64,000 bases of DNA from Balamuthia mandrillaris (taxonomy: Eukaryota; Discosea; Longamoebia; Balamuthiidae): assembly GCA_031835245.1 (NCBI GenBank), contig JAVKOQ010000054.1:62001-126000 (forward strand), in the 5' to 3' direction. The notes below the pieces were generated by a model. The model saw only the letters and a program-made list of their open reading frames with translations, did no database searches and had not been told where the DNA came from. Position 1 is the first letter of the stretch. Each line of letters starts with the position of its first letter. Below are positions 32,618 to 42,749 of the stretch, piece after piece. A program made the position numbers and the translations under genes.

Positions 32618-34045
32618 CTAAGATTGTTGATAAGCGCTTCTGCTGCTGCTGCCGCTGCCGCTGCCGCTGCTGGAGGTAGGCCTTGTTGCAGGAGAGGAGG
32701 AAGAGGAAGTGGAGAAAGAAGAAAGGATGGATGGAGACGTGGCAGACAAATACTGCACCAAAGTCTCATAGGTAAGGAACATGATGGCGGCATTGGGCAC
32801 TACTCTCATGAGATGCGGGGCAAGGCCGCCGTAGAGGCCCTGTAACCCTTCCCTTTGAGCAACCACCTTGAACGCATCGATAACGCCTTTGTACTTAGTG
32901 CTTGCTCCTTCTTCTCGCAAACGTGTGCGAATAACCTCATGCGGATAAGTCAATGCAGAGGCTAGCAGCTTGGCCATTGTGGATGCTCCCACAGTCTCCA
33001 TGATTCCCACCTGTTGCCCAACGCGATCTCCCCCATTGCTACCTGTAAATTATTTCCAAGACACAGCCTTCGAAATTAGGACTATCCAGGTGTACGTTTG
33101 CCAGAGAAGCAGGCATCCAAACGATGATGGCTGATCTCCTCCCAACGAAAACGACGCTATGAGAGGGAAGACGTACCGTGGGCCTGCTTACGTTCACGGA
33201 GCACACGTTTGAACTTTTCGTAGAGCATGAATTGTACGCTGCTTTCTGAGATTCCAACGTAAGAGGCGCCCATCCCCGTGTAAAATGCACGAAAACCCTC
33301 ATGCTTGAAAACCTTCATGGTACAATCCACGGAGTTTTTATACCTTTGGAAATGACCGGAAGAAGAGAAAGCAAGTATGAAAAAGAAAGAAAAACAAGAA
33401 AGAAAGAACAGGACAAGAACAAGAAAAAAGTGAAACAGGAAGTAGGGAGTTCACTGACCGAAGACCACCGGTAACAGCTGAGTTTATGGTATCAAGTTGC
33501 ATCCTAGTTTTGACGAACCAGATGGGGTTGGTGATTGTGATGGTAGTAACGCCGGCCAATACAGCGGAAAGCCAATCCACAAGCATGGGGTTGGTCTTGC
33601 TGCTCCATTGGGTGGTGTAGAGGTGACTCTGGGCAAGCCGGAACGTACCAAAGTAAATGGCACGAGCAGGTATGACACCCACTAAATGAGGCACTAGCCC
33701 TTTGTAGAGCGAGCGTATGCCTTGCTCCTGGTAGAGCAGAGAGAGTGACTGAAAAGTCCTCGTCCCGAAAGCTGCTTTGTCCCGTCGTAGCCTTTCCTTG
33801 TTGTGTAGAGCCTGCAGTCTTGTTTTGACGACCTCCAGTGGAGAAGTGACCAAGGCACCTGCCATGGCTCCTGCACCACCTGCCACAAAGTGTGTCCAGG
33901 GCGCCGCTGGTGGGGGAGCTTTCTTTCGTTGAAGCTGCTGCTGTGGTTGCGGGTGCTGCTGTGCTGTTGCCATGTTGGAGGTGATCACCGCTGTTGCAGT
34001 ATCTCCTAAACTATGCAAGGTTTGTGTTCTCTTAACGACTGACAT
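32618..34045 (-). CDS. SLC25A33/36-like: Mitochondrial carrier, pyrimidine nucleotide type
   Basis: Three exons, 392 aa: complement(join(32618..33042,33177..33343,33459..34045)). There are three carrier repeats with the PxD/ExxK/R signature: TSPLEVVKTRLQ, TNPIWFVKTRMQLD and TYPHEVIRTRLREEG. PIWFVKTRMQLD in repeat 2 is characteristic of RIM2/SLC25A33/36, which exchange pyrimidine nucleotides across the inner membrane for mitochondrial DNA and RNA synthesis. The N-terminus is Gln/Pro-rich and the C-terminus ends in a Ser/Gly-rich tail with an SGSGSGSS run. The substrate assignment is by motif only. Confidence 0.88.
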
Positions 34046-34333
34046 TTCGTGTAGGCACGCTGTTCGGCAAGATTAAAAAAAAAAGAATCTGGCAAGATCA
34101 GCCGCAGAAGGGCACTTGGATCTTTTCGCTCGCTTCTCTTTCTTTTGTTGTCTGTAGTTTCTTGGTTGGTGTGCTTTTTTGCTCAATTCCTCGAAATATT
34201 TTAGGTAGGTGGCTATTTTGAAGCCCCCTCAAACAACAAAAAAATCGCAGCAAGGAAGAGAAAGAAGTGGAGGAGAAGTTTAGAAAAGGAAGGGGAGTCA
34301 TGAATCAACTGTGGTGATTGAAGAGATGTCTGC
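34046..34333. other. Promoter side of carrier gene, to transposon edge
   Basis: Short region upstream of the carrier start. At about 34334 the sequence changes abruptly into a LINE copy. Confidence 0.4.
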
Positions 34334-36464
34334 CTGATGAAGAGAAGCAAAGACCGTACTTATATTGCTCTGTTGGATATCAGCAAGGCATATGACATGC
34401 TTGACCATGACATACTGGCAAGGACATTGCGCAAAAGAGGAGCAGAAGAGGTAGCAGTGGGTATCATTGCAGAGTGGTACCATGGTATGACGAGTGTCAT
34501 TCGCATGAATAGGCAGCTCTCTGAGGAATTTCTGGTGGAAAGAGGAGTTAAGCAAGGAGGAGTTGTGTCTCCCTTCTTGTTCAATGTGTACATTGATGTG
34601 GTGGCAAGAAAGCTACGAGTGGCAGAGGAGAAGGAAAGAGGAGATAAAGCAAGGAATGTTTGCTTGTTGTTTGCAGATGATTTGGCAGTGATGGCCAGTG
34701 ATCCTTTTGAGCTTCAGAGAAGATTGAATGTGGCAGTGAAGGCAGTGAATGCTCTGGGACTTCAGTTCAATGCAAAGAAATCAGTGGTGCAAGTACAAGG
34801 AAAGAAGGCTTGCTTTCAAGAGTGGAGACTTAAGGGGAGGCTGTGAAACGTGTGAAGGAGGCCAATTACCTGGGTCTGTGGTTTGAAGAAAGTGGTGAGT
34901 GGACAACCTATGCCAAGAAGAGGATCACCAAGGCCAAGCAAGCCCTCTACAGCCTTAGGCAGCAGGAAGCCATTGCTCAAGGCCTTGGTACACGCACTGC
35001 CCAGATTGCTGCAGAGGCTATTGACAAGTCTACCTTGTCATATGGACTATGCATGACAGAGCTTTCCAAATCATGGTGGAAGAAGATCGAAGCTGTGGAA
35101 TGAGACAGCAAGAAGCATATTGCAAGTTCATCGAAGGACTGTGACAGGGGTTTGTAGAGCAGAATTGGGCTGGTTGACCATCAAGGCCTACTGTGAGTTG
35201 GAAAGGCAAGCAGTAATTCGTCATACTAAGAGACAAGATGGCCACTTTGAGCTACTTGAAGAGATAAGCCAAGCAAGGGAAAAGGAAGGTGAGACGAAAG
35301 AAGGTGAGGGAAGTGCAGGGACGAGTGATGTTGAAAAGAAAGCCAAGAGGATGAGGGCCTTAACTCAAGTAGCCAAGGCGGAATATGCAGCTGAAGGAGA
35401 AAGAGGAACAAGAGCATGGCTATGGCATAACGTCTTGACAAATGGAAGATGTTTGGTTGGACAACAATGGAGCTTAGTGATTACCAACCCAAGGAAAGAA
35501 CGTTTGATGAATGCTATTTGTTGTGATGGACTGCCCATTGGAAAAGTGGGGAGCCATTCAGCAGTCTGAGGAGGACAGTAAGTGCCTTGCATGCAATGCT
35601 GAGGAAGAAACAGCAGAACACCTCCTGTTGAGATGTCCAAATCTTTGGGAAGATCGCTTTAGAATCTGGAGCGTGGACCATGGCAATGAAGAACAAGTCA
35701 GAAAGCTGATTATAGAAGACTGTACAACAAAGCTCCTGTCAAGTGGAAAGAAATGCAACAGAGCTCAAAAGATGAAACAATGTAAGCAAAGTTGTAAACG
35801 AGTCTGGAGATTATGGGCAGCAAAGAGCAAGACGTGTTAGAACCTGAGCATAGAACCAAGACAGGAACAAAGAGAAAGATGGGAGCCAAACGTATTTAAT
35901 GAGAAGAAGAGAACAAGTGTGTTTTTAAGTGTGTGTTGTTGCTTCATTCATTTTTGTGTTCTTGGTTGTAGGAAAAGTATTTATAGTTGAGAAGGCAACC
36001 AAGGAAGGAAAGAGGCTTAGGGTTGAGGGAGTGACTTCTTGGTTTCTTTGTTCTTAAGTTCTAGGCTCAGGAAAGATCCACAGAAGGAGGAGAAAGATGT
36101 GAAATTGTCGACAGAAAAGAGAAAAGAATGAAGAAAGAAATGAAGAAAGAGTTGGTTATGTTGGCAGTTGCCAACAGTTGGAAGCATGGAAGTTCTTCTG
36201 CATTTTATCAATCTTTGGAAGTCATATAAAAAGTAAGGAAAAGAGAAGCAAGGAAAGGGAAAAGAAAAGGATAGCTAGATGGCACAAAGTTAGTCTGAAA
36301 GCTCATTCAACACCTTTCACTTGTGAATTTGAATAACAATTGGGAAGGCATTGAGGATGAGGGAGTAAGAGAAGTAAGAGTACACTATGTATGTACAATG
36401 CTTACTTTTTATGTATAGATTGGTGTTGCTCTCAGAGCAAATAAACTTCTTATTACTACTACTA
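34334..36464 (+). mobile_element. LINE copy A: 5'-truncated, frameshifted ORF2 with 3' tail
   Basis: The sequence starts abruptly inside the reverse-transcriptase domain (RSKDRTYIALLDISKAYDML), as expected for a 5'-truncated insert. Readable segments are 34337-34846 (RT with FADDLAVMA), 34843-35103, 35120-35569 and 35511-35840, separated by small shifts. The C-terminal part keeps a zinc knuckle, CLACNAEEETAEHLLLRC (C-x2-C-x7-H-x4-C). The 3' UTR ends with AATAAA followed by TTATTACTACTACTA at about 36440-36464. It is not translatable as one protein. Confidence 0.9.
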
Positions 36465-36744
36465 CATAAAAAGTAAGCATTGTACATTCATAGTGTACTC
36501 TTACTTCTCTTACTCCCTCATCCTCAATGCCTTCCCAATTGTTATTCAAATTCACAAGTGAAAGGTGTTGAATGAGATTTCAGACTGACTTTGTATCATC
36601 TAGCTAACCTTTTCATTCCCCTTTCCTTTCTTCTCTTTTCCTTGCTTTTACATTACTTCCAAAGATTGATAAAATGCAGCAGAACTTCCATGCTTCCAAC
36701 TTGCTCTTGCTGCCCATAATCTCCAGACTCGTTTACAACTTTGC

Positions 36745-39489
36745 TTACATTGTTCCATCTCTTGAGCTCTGTTGCATTTCTTTCCACTTCTCTGCTTGGC
36801 TTACCTCTTCAAGTAGCTCAAAGTGGCCATCTTGCCTCTCAGCATGACGAATTACTGCTTGTCTTTCCAACTCACAGTAGGCCTTGATGGTCAACCAGCC
36901 CAATTCTGCTCTACAAACCCCTGCCACAGTCCTTCGATGAACTTGCAATACACTTCTTGCTGTCTCATTCCACACAGCTTCGATCTTCTTCCACCATGAT
37001 TTGGAAAGCTCTGTCATGCATAGTCCATATGACAAGGTAGACTTGACAATAGCCTCTGCAGCAATCTGGGCAGTGCGTGTACCAAGGCCTTGAGCAATGG
37101 CTCCCCGCTGCCTAAGGCTGTAGAGGGCTTGCTTGGCCTTGGTGATCCTCTCCTTGGCATGAGTTGTCCATTCTCCACTTTCTTCAAACCACAGTCCCAG
37201 GTAATTGGCCTCCTTCACACGTTTCACAGCCTCCCCCTTAAGTCTCCACTCTTGAAAATGAGCCTTCTTTCCTTGTACTTGCACCACTGATTTCTTTGCA
37301 TTGAACTGAAGTCCCAGAGCATTCACTGCCTCCACTGCTACGTTCAATCTTCTCTGAAGCTCAAACGGATCGCTGGCCACCACTGCCAAGTCATCTGCAA
37401 ACAACAAGCAAACATTCCTTGCTTTATCTCCTCTTTCCTTCTCCTCTGCCGCTTGTAGCTTTCTTGCTACCACATCAATGTATACATTGAACAGGAATGG
37501 AGACAAAACTCCTCCTTGCTTAACTCCTCTTTCCACCAGAAATTCCTCAGAGAGCTGCCCGTTCATGTGAATAACACTCGTCATACCATGGTACCACTCT
37601 GCAATGATACCCACTGCTGCCTCTTCTGCTCCTCTTTTGCGTAATGTCCTTGCCAGTATGTCATGGTCAAGCATGTCATATGCCTTGCTGATATACAACA
37701 GAGCAATATAGGTACGTTCTTTGCTTCTCTTCATCAGGCATTTCTTCAACCGCCACACCTGATCCATGACTCCCCTTCCTTTTCTAAATCCGCCTTGGCA
37801 ATTACTTATCCACCCTTGCTCTCTTGCTTGTATGTTCAACTGTACCAAGATAGCTCCTTCAAACACCTTGGTTGCATTGCATAGGAGAGTAATACCTCTA
37901 TAGTTTGCTGGATTCTGGGGATCTCCTGCCTTATGCAAGGGGATAACCACCCCCTGTTTCCACTCCTTGGGGAATATGCCTTGGTTCTCAATGGCCTTGA
38001 TCAGCGTCCAAGTTGCATCTTGCACATGTTTACCTCCATACTTCATCATATCCCCATCAATATTGTCCACACCAGCTGCTTTGCCCACCCTCAATCTTTT
38101 CCTCCATGCAAGATTAAAACTCTCCTTCTTAAGCCAGTTACTACCAAACCAAGGCAGTCCTTCTGGACCTGCTTCCTCTCGATGCAAGCTCCCAATGGAA
38201 GAATCCTTCCTTCCCAGCTTTGCCCAATGTTCCTTGAAGGCTGCCGTGCTACCGTGGTGCTCAATAACTGCTTTGGGCTCTGCTCTACGCTTTGCCACTA
38301 TCCTCCACATGTTGCCGATCCATTTCTGCATTTCCTTGATGTTCTCTTGTTTCCTCCACTTCATCCAGTCCCATTTGTTGGCTCTCCACAACTTCACAAA
38401 CCTTTTCCTGAGTTCCACAAATTCCTCTCTGGCCTTTCCATCATTCTTTCCTTCTCTTAGCCACTGAGCATGGGCTACCACTACCTGCTTGTTCAAGGAT
38501 GTTAACTCTGCCGTCCACCATGGCTTCCTTGCCCTGCTCGTTGTTGCTCCTATCAGTCTCCTTTCTCTACCAAACCATCTCATTGCACAATCCCACAATC
38601 CTTTTTTCCACTTGCTCCAAAGATCTTCAACAGTAGCTGCTCCCTCCTGTGTTTTCCTGACCATGGCCTTCCATTCCTCTCCTTTGAAGAAACGCTTGCA
38701 CCCGCGTTTGTACTCCCTCCACCTCCTCTTGCGATCTTCCTCCAAGTAGGACTTCCACTTCCATCGTTCCATCCAAACCCCGCTGCAATTATCTGCTGAG
38801 TCCTTCAACTCGACTACCAGTGGCCGATGATCAGTCCACGCTTGCCATCCGTCACCAACTACCTTGCCCGTCCATCTCCATGCTACCACATAGTCCACAA
38901 TGCTCTTTCGTTTTCCAGCTCTCCATGTAAATACTGGCGTTTCCTCTTCGAGCTGAGGCAACGAGAGGGCCAGCCTTTTGAAAGACTCCACCAACACCTT
39001 TCCTCTCGTGTTGTAAGTCGATTCACCTCTACCATTCCATCCCTTTCCAACCATGGTGTTCCAATCTCCTCCAATAATCAAGGGTCTTCCTTCCTTGACC
39101 ACGTCCAGGATTCTTTTCTCAATCGCAGCCAAGGTGACCTGGAAGTCGTCCACGGTACCTCCTGGAGGGAGATACACTATACCGATTATAAAGATGCAAC
39201 TCTGTCCCGCCAGTTCCACCCAAGTGGAGTTGGGTGTTCGCCACTCTTTTCTTTCTCTGATGTTCCCCTTGAAGCCCTCTCGAACAAAGAAACCTGCGCC
39301 ACCCCTTCCATAGCCACTCCTCCCTGGAGCAGACCCTCCACCCATCCACCGATACCCCTCCAAGCGAGGGGCAACCATCCTCCTATGTTCGCACACTCCA
39401 ATAATGTCAAATTGCTTACTGTCAGCCCAACAGCTGACCAATTCCTCTTGTCCCCAGCCCCTAGAGTTGACAAACACTACTGAAGTCAT
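36745..39489 (-). CDS. LINE ORF2: endonuclease plus reverse transcriptase
   Basis: Uninterrupted 914 codons. The N-terminal 230 residues are an endonuclease/exonuclease/phosphatase domain (FDIIGVCEHR, IIGGDWNTMVG, WTDHRPLVVEL with the catalytic Asp-His). The RT domain follows, with NYRGITLLCNATKVFE, GFRKGRGVMDQVW, ISKAYDMLDHD, GVKQGGVLSPFLFNVYIDVV and the catalytic LLFADDLAV. This enzyme set performs target-primed reverse transcription. Compared with copy A the frame jumps after ELLEEVSQA straight to KWKEMQQ, so about 470 bp are missing, including the C-terminal zinc knuckle. The open frame is therefore probably defective. Confidence 0.92.
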   Translation of the reverse strand: MTSVVFVNSRGWGQEELVSCWADSKQFDIIGVCEHRRMVAPRLEGYRWMGGGSAPGRSGYGRGGAGFFVREGFKGNIRERKEWRTPNSTWVELAGQSCIFIIGIVYLPPGGTVDDFQVTLAAIEKRILDVVKEGRPLIIGGDWNTMVGKGWNGRGESTYNTRGKVLVESFKRLALSLPQLEEETPVFTWRAGKRKSIVDYVVAWRWTGKVVGDGWQAWTDHRPLVVELKDSADNCSGVWMERWKWKSYLEEDRKRRWREYKRGCKRFFKGEEWKAMVRKTQEGAATVEDLWSKWKKGLWDCAMRWFGRERRLIGATTSRARKPWWTAELTSLNKQVVVAHAQWLREGKNDGKAREEFVELRKRFVKLWRANKWDWMKWRKQENIKEMQKWIGNMWRIVAKRRAEPKAVIEHHGSTAAFKEHWAKLGRKDSSIGSLHREEAGPEGLPWFGSNWLKKESFNLAWRKRLRVGKAAGVDNIDGDMMKYGGKHVQDATWTLIKAIENQGIFPKEWKQGVVIPLHKAGDPQNPANYRGITLLCNATKVFEGAILVQLNIQAREQGWISNCQGGFRKGRGVMDQVWRLKKCLMKRSKERTYIALLYISKAYDMLDHDILARTLRKRGAEEAAVGIIAEWYHGMTSVIHMNGQLSEEFLVERGVKQGGVLSPFLFNVYIDVVARKLQAAEEKERGDKARNVCLLFADDLAVVASDPFELQRRLNVAVEAVNALGLQFNAKKSVVQVQGKKAHFQEWRLKGEAVKRVKEANYLGLWFEESGEWTTHAKERITKAKQALYSLRQRGAIAQGLGTRTAQIAAEAIVKSTLSYGLCMTELSKSWWKKIEAVWNETARSVLQVHRRTVAGVCRAELGWLTIKAYCELERQAVIRHAERQDGHFELLEEVSQAEKWKEMQQSSRDGTM

Positions 39490-39552
39490 TGGGTCTCCTC
39501 CCCTTCCTCCTCCACAATGTCAGACCAGTTGGCAGCACCGTGATACTCCTCC

Positions 39553-40824
39553 TCAGCCAGCACGATGCCTGAGAGTTCCAATGAGCTGTCCAAAGCCACT
39601 GTTCCAACATTCTCCTCCTTTTCCTTGCTCTTTAGGCTTCCACAGCAGTTTGCCTTCATTCTTGGCTTCTTCAATTCGGGCTTTGCCCACCCACCAGCGG
39701 GTAAAAGCATACAGCCTGGCTCTTTCTGCAATAATGTCTTCGGCAGCCTGGGCCATCTCCAAAGTAACTCCCCAATGCTGCATGCCATTCTTCTCTCCTA
39801 CTTTCCACACTCCGACGTGCTTGAGCCCCAGCTCGAAGATCCCCTCGCATACCTTTTCCTTCTTAAGGTCCTTACCGCTCACCACAATCGATCTGCCCTC
39901 CACAGCCCCTACCTTGGAGTAGGGACTGGCAAAGCCATACTTTGGTTTTACTGTAGACCAATAGTTCGGGTCGGTTACCGTATCTTTGGTCCACGTCCTC
40001 CTGTATATGTTGGAGTTATCCTGCCAACATATCCCTTGTTCCTTTGCCATTTCTTCCTTCCAGTATCCCAAGCTTGGTGCGCTAGCTGTAGTTGCTGTTG
40101 GAGGGAAATTCCTTTCCGCAGTAATCATATCACACCACGGAGCTGATCCGACCACCTCCACGTAAGACCGTTGGGAACCCAGAGTAGGGCCGCCTTTGGT
40201 ACTATTTGCACTTCCTTTTTCCCCCACCATAAGATTATTGATCTCCTTGTCGAGAGATTCAATCAGGTCCCTGAATCGTACAATCACTGCGAGTGAGAGT
40301 ACGCCTGCCTCGGAGAGCTTACCACACTCGCGAGAAACACGGCTAATACAATCAAACAGCAGCGCCACTTGACTGTTGGTTTGCTCCTTAACGCCGTCCG
40401 CACTGACTGAGTCCGAGTCAATCTTCCCCTTGGGCACAACACTGGTCCCTTCCTCTCGGCGGGGCGAATCCACTACCGAGTTACACTGATCCTCTGCCCC
40501 TCTGTCGTCCTCCTCCTTTTGGTTAACCCTGGGAGAAGGAATCTTGACTGTGGTAGTGTTCAGGTGCCCATACTTTTCCACCGCCAACTTGAACGCTTCC
40601 TCCAAAAACTGATTTAGCTTGTCCCCTTTGACAAAACACTCGGGGATCTTTGCCTCTTTTTGCACAGCTTGCAAAGCGGGCTTCCACGAACGATTACCGT
40701 TTAGGGTCCCCAGTCTAAGACGTTCCTTCATGGCCAAATCCACCCATCGACGTAGGACCTGTTCCCTCTCCTGACTGTCAATCAATTCAGTGCTCTTGCG
40801 TGGCAGTGTCCTATTTTTCCGCAT
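39553..40824 (-). CDS. LINE ORF1 protein
   Basis: About 423 aa from MRKNRTLPRKS to the stop, lying 63 bp upstream of ORF2 on the same strand. The open frame extends 174 bases further upstream, but that part is antisense to another copy's 3' tail and not likely to be coding. No RNA-recognition or zinc-knuckle motif is obvious. The middle is polar, and the C-terminal third (ELGLKHVGVWKVGEKNGMQH) is conserved in the fragment at 46200-46560. By position it should be the nucleic-acid-binding ORF1 product. Confidence 0.75.
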   Translation of the reverse strand: MRKNRTLPRKSTELIDSQEREQVLRRWVDLAMKERLRLGTLNGNRSWKPALQAVQKEAKIPECFVKGDKLNQFLEEAFKLAVEKYGHLNTTTVKIPSPRVNQKEEDDRGAEDQCNSVVDSPRREEGTSVVPKGKIDSDSVSADGVKEQTNSQVALLFDCISRVSRECGKLSEAGVLSLAVIVRFRDLIESLDKEINNLMVGEKGSANSTKGGPTLGSQRSYVEVVGSAPWCDMITAERNFPPTATTASAPSLGYWKEEMAKEQGICWQDNSNIYRRTWTKDTVTDPNYWSTVKPKYGFASPYSKVGAVEGRSIVVSGKDLKKEKVCEGIFELGLKHVGVWKVGEKNGMQHWGVTLEMAQAAEDIIAERARLYAFTRWWVGKARIEEAKNEGKLLWKPKEQGKGGECWNSGFGQLIGTLRHRAG

Positions 40825-40827
40825 TTT

Positions 40828-40897
40828 TGGCTTACTTTTTATGTATAAATTGGTGTTGCTCTCAGAGTAAATAAACTTCTTATTACTACTAATATTA
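40828..40897 (+). mobile_element. LINE 3'-tail fragment
   Basis: GCTTACTTTTTATGTATAAA followed by the TTGGTGTTGCTCTCAGAG block, AATAAA and TTATTACTACTA. It is nearly identical to the end of copy A and in plus orientation, abutting the 5' end of copy B. Confidence 0.85.
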
Positions 40898-41655
40898 AAA
40901 TCACTACACATTGGTTTTTTTCTGAACAGCACATGAAACAGAAGCATAGAATGATTCAGGAATTTGGTTTTGGCTTGTTTTGAATCCAGGGTACACATGG
41001 AAAGGAAATGCTAACAAGACAGTAATACTCACAAAAGTAACCCTGTGTTTTAAGCTACATATGGCCCTTATTAACAAATAAGCTTACAATGCAAAATAGG
41101 TAGCCTAATAACACAAGAACATAAGAAAATAAAAAAGAAAAGAATAAGTTTTAATAAAAGAAAGTGTCATGACAAAGTGTGTGGGTGTGAGTGTGTAAGT
41201 TCTTGTTTCCTATTCCAAGAGAAAAAAAAAGAAAAAACAGAAATGAGAAAATAAAGAAAAAAAGACAAAATGAATGAAAAAAGAATTAATCAGAACTAGT
41301 GGTAATTTCCATCAAAGGGCCTCAATTTCAAGAAGGACAAGTGACAGCAGGTCCCTTACTGGCCTTATCATAGTTGAAAGCTTTTTCTTTTCTCTCCTTT
41401 CCTTTATCTTTTCCTTTGATATGTTATTAAATACAAAGAATAGACCCAAGAAAAGAGACAAGAATAATGAAAGCCCATTGTCATTTATGCATTAAAAGAA
41501 AGAAAAGAAGTGTATGTATTGTGTCCTTTGTGTATGAGAGTTGGTTATGTTGATAATAAAATCATACTCTCTTTTTTATTGCTCATTATCAATTACTGTG
41601 TATGAGCTTTGTCTGTACTAAGTTTATATTAAAACTTTCCCTGAGAAAAGCTTTC
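40898..41655. other. A/T-rich intergenic; no gene recognised
   Basis: About 750 bp of A/T-rich sequence with many A-rich runs. Only short random ORFs are present. Confidence 0.5.
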
Positions 41656-42135
41656 TTCCTAAACTTTTCCTGAGTTCCACAAATTCCTTTCTGGCCTTTC
41701 TATCATTCTTTCCTTCTCTCAGCCACTGAGCATGGGCTTTCCTACCTGCTTGTTCAAGGATGTTAACTCTGTCATCCACCAAGCCTTCCTTGCTGTGCTT
41801 GTTGTTGCTCCTACTAGTCTCCTTTCTCTTACTGTCTCAGTATCCCACAATCCGTTTTTCCACTTGCTCCAAAGATCTTCAACAGTAGCTGCTCCCTTCT
41901 GTGTTTTCCTCACTATTTCTTTCATTTCTCTTCCTTGAAGAAACGCTTGCACCCAGGTTTATACCCCTTCTATCTCCTCTTGCAATTTTCCTCTGAGTAG
42001 GACTTCCGCTTCCATCGTGCCATCCAAACCCATTGCAAATATCTGCTGAATCCTGCAACTCAGTCAGTGCCAATGATCAGTCCACACTTGCTACCCATCA
42101 CTAGCTACTTTGCCTGTCCATCTCCATGCTACCAC
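41656..42135 (-). mobile_element. LINE fragment, ORF2 endonuclease-RT linker
   Basis: Minus-strand residues VRKTQKGAATVEDLWSKWKN and RRLVGATTSTARKAWW match residues about 280-340 of the copy B ORF2, with substitutions and small deletions. It is a decayed internal fragment. Confidence 0.85.
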
Positions 42136-42745
42136 AGTTTCCGTGCTAAAGTTTAGAAAGGCATTTTCTAAACATTTTGTAAACAACCAAAAAAAAAAGA
42201 AAGATGACAGGAGTATCAACGCCTTTATCAACACAACTACTATGTGCAAAAAAAACGAGAAAGGGAGGAGAAGGAACAAGAGGAACAGCAGCAACAAGAA
42301 GAAGCTCAAGAGAAACTTGAAAGAAGGCGAGCACAATAAGCCACATCAAAACAGCATCACCAAGCAGCTTTTTCTGCAAGTTTTTGCTTGTCCTTGCCCT
42401 TTACTTCGCCCTCACCTTCACTCTCATCCTCAGCCTTACCCTCACCCTTACCCTCACCCTCGCCCTCGCCCTCACAAACAGTGCCAGCTCCAGAAAGAAA
42501 TAGAATAGAAGCAAATGGCTAATAGTAAAAGGTGTCATAGAGCTTAGCAACAACAAGAAAAGGAGGAACAAGAAGCCAAGACACAGCAAAAAGGCAGCTC
42601 CATAAAGAAAGAACAACACCACCAAAACAATTGTTTAAAAGAAGAGGAAAAGAAAGCTCAGCAAAAGAAAGCTGCAGAGTCACTGAGCTCTTTGCTTACC
42701 TCATCCTCTTCTTTAACCATGCCTTCGTTTGTACATCCTGCCTTG
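42136..42745. other. Low-complexity sequence between transposon scraps
   Basis: AAG/AAC-rich sequence plus an imperfect (CCCTCA)n tract at about 42395-42475. No gene or element domain seen. Confidence 0.5.
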
Positions 42746-42749
42746 CTTT

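Larger units (their letters stand above)
36466..40824 (-). mobile_element. LINE copy B: non-LTR retrotransposon with two open frames
   Basis: Same family as copy A, in opposite orientation and joined tail to tail at about 36465. It contains ORF1 (39553-40824), ORF2 (36745-39489) and a 3' UTR ending ACAATGCTTACTTTTTATG. The final AATAAA and TAC repeat seen in copy A are not present on this copy's own strand. At the 5' end it stops at about 40826, where a plus-oriented 70-bp fragment of the family's 3' tail begins. Confidence 0.9.

Noticed and set aside
37967-38467. Plus-strand ORFs opposite the LINE endonuclease region
   Set aside because: Antisense shadows of LINE ORF2; no independent support.
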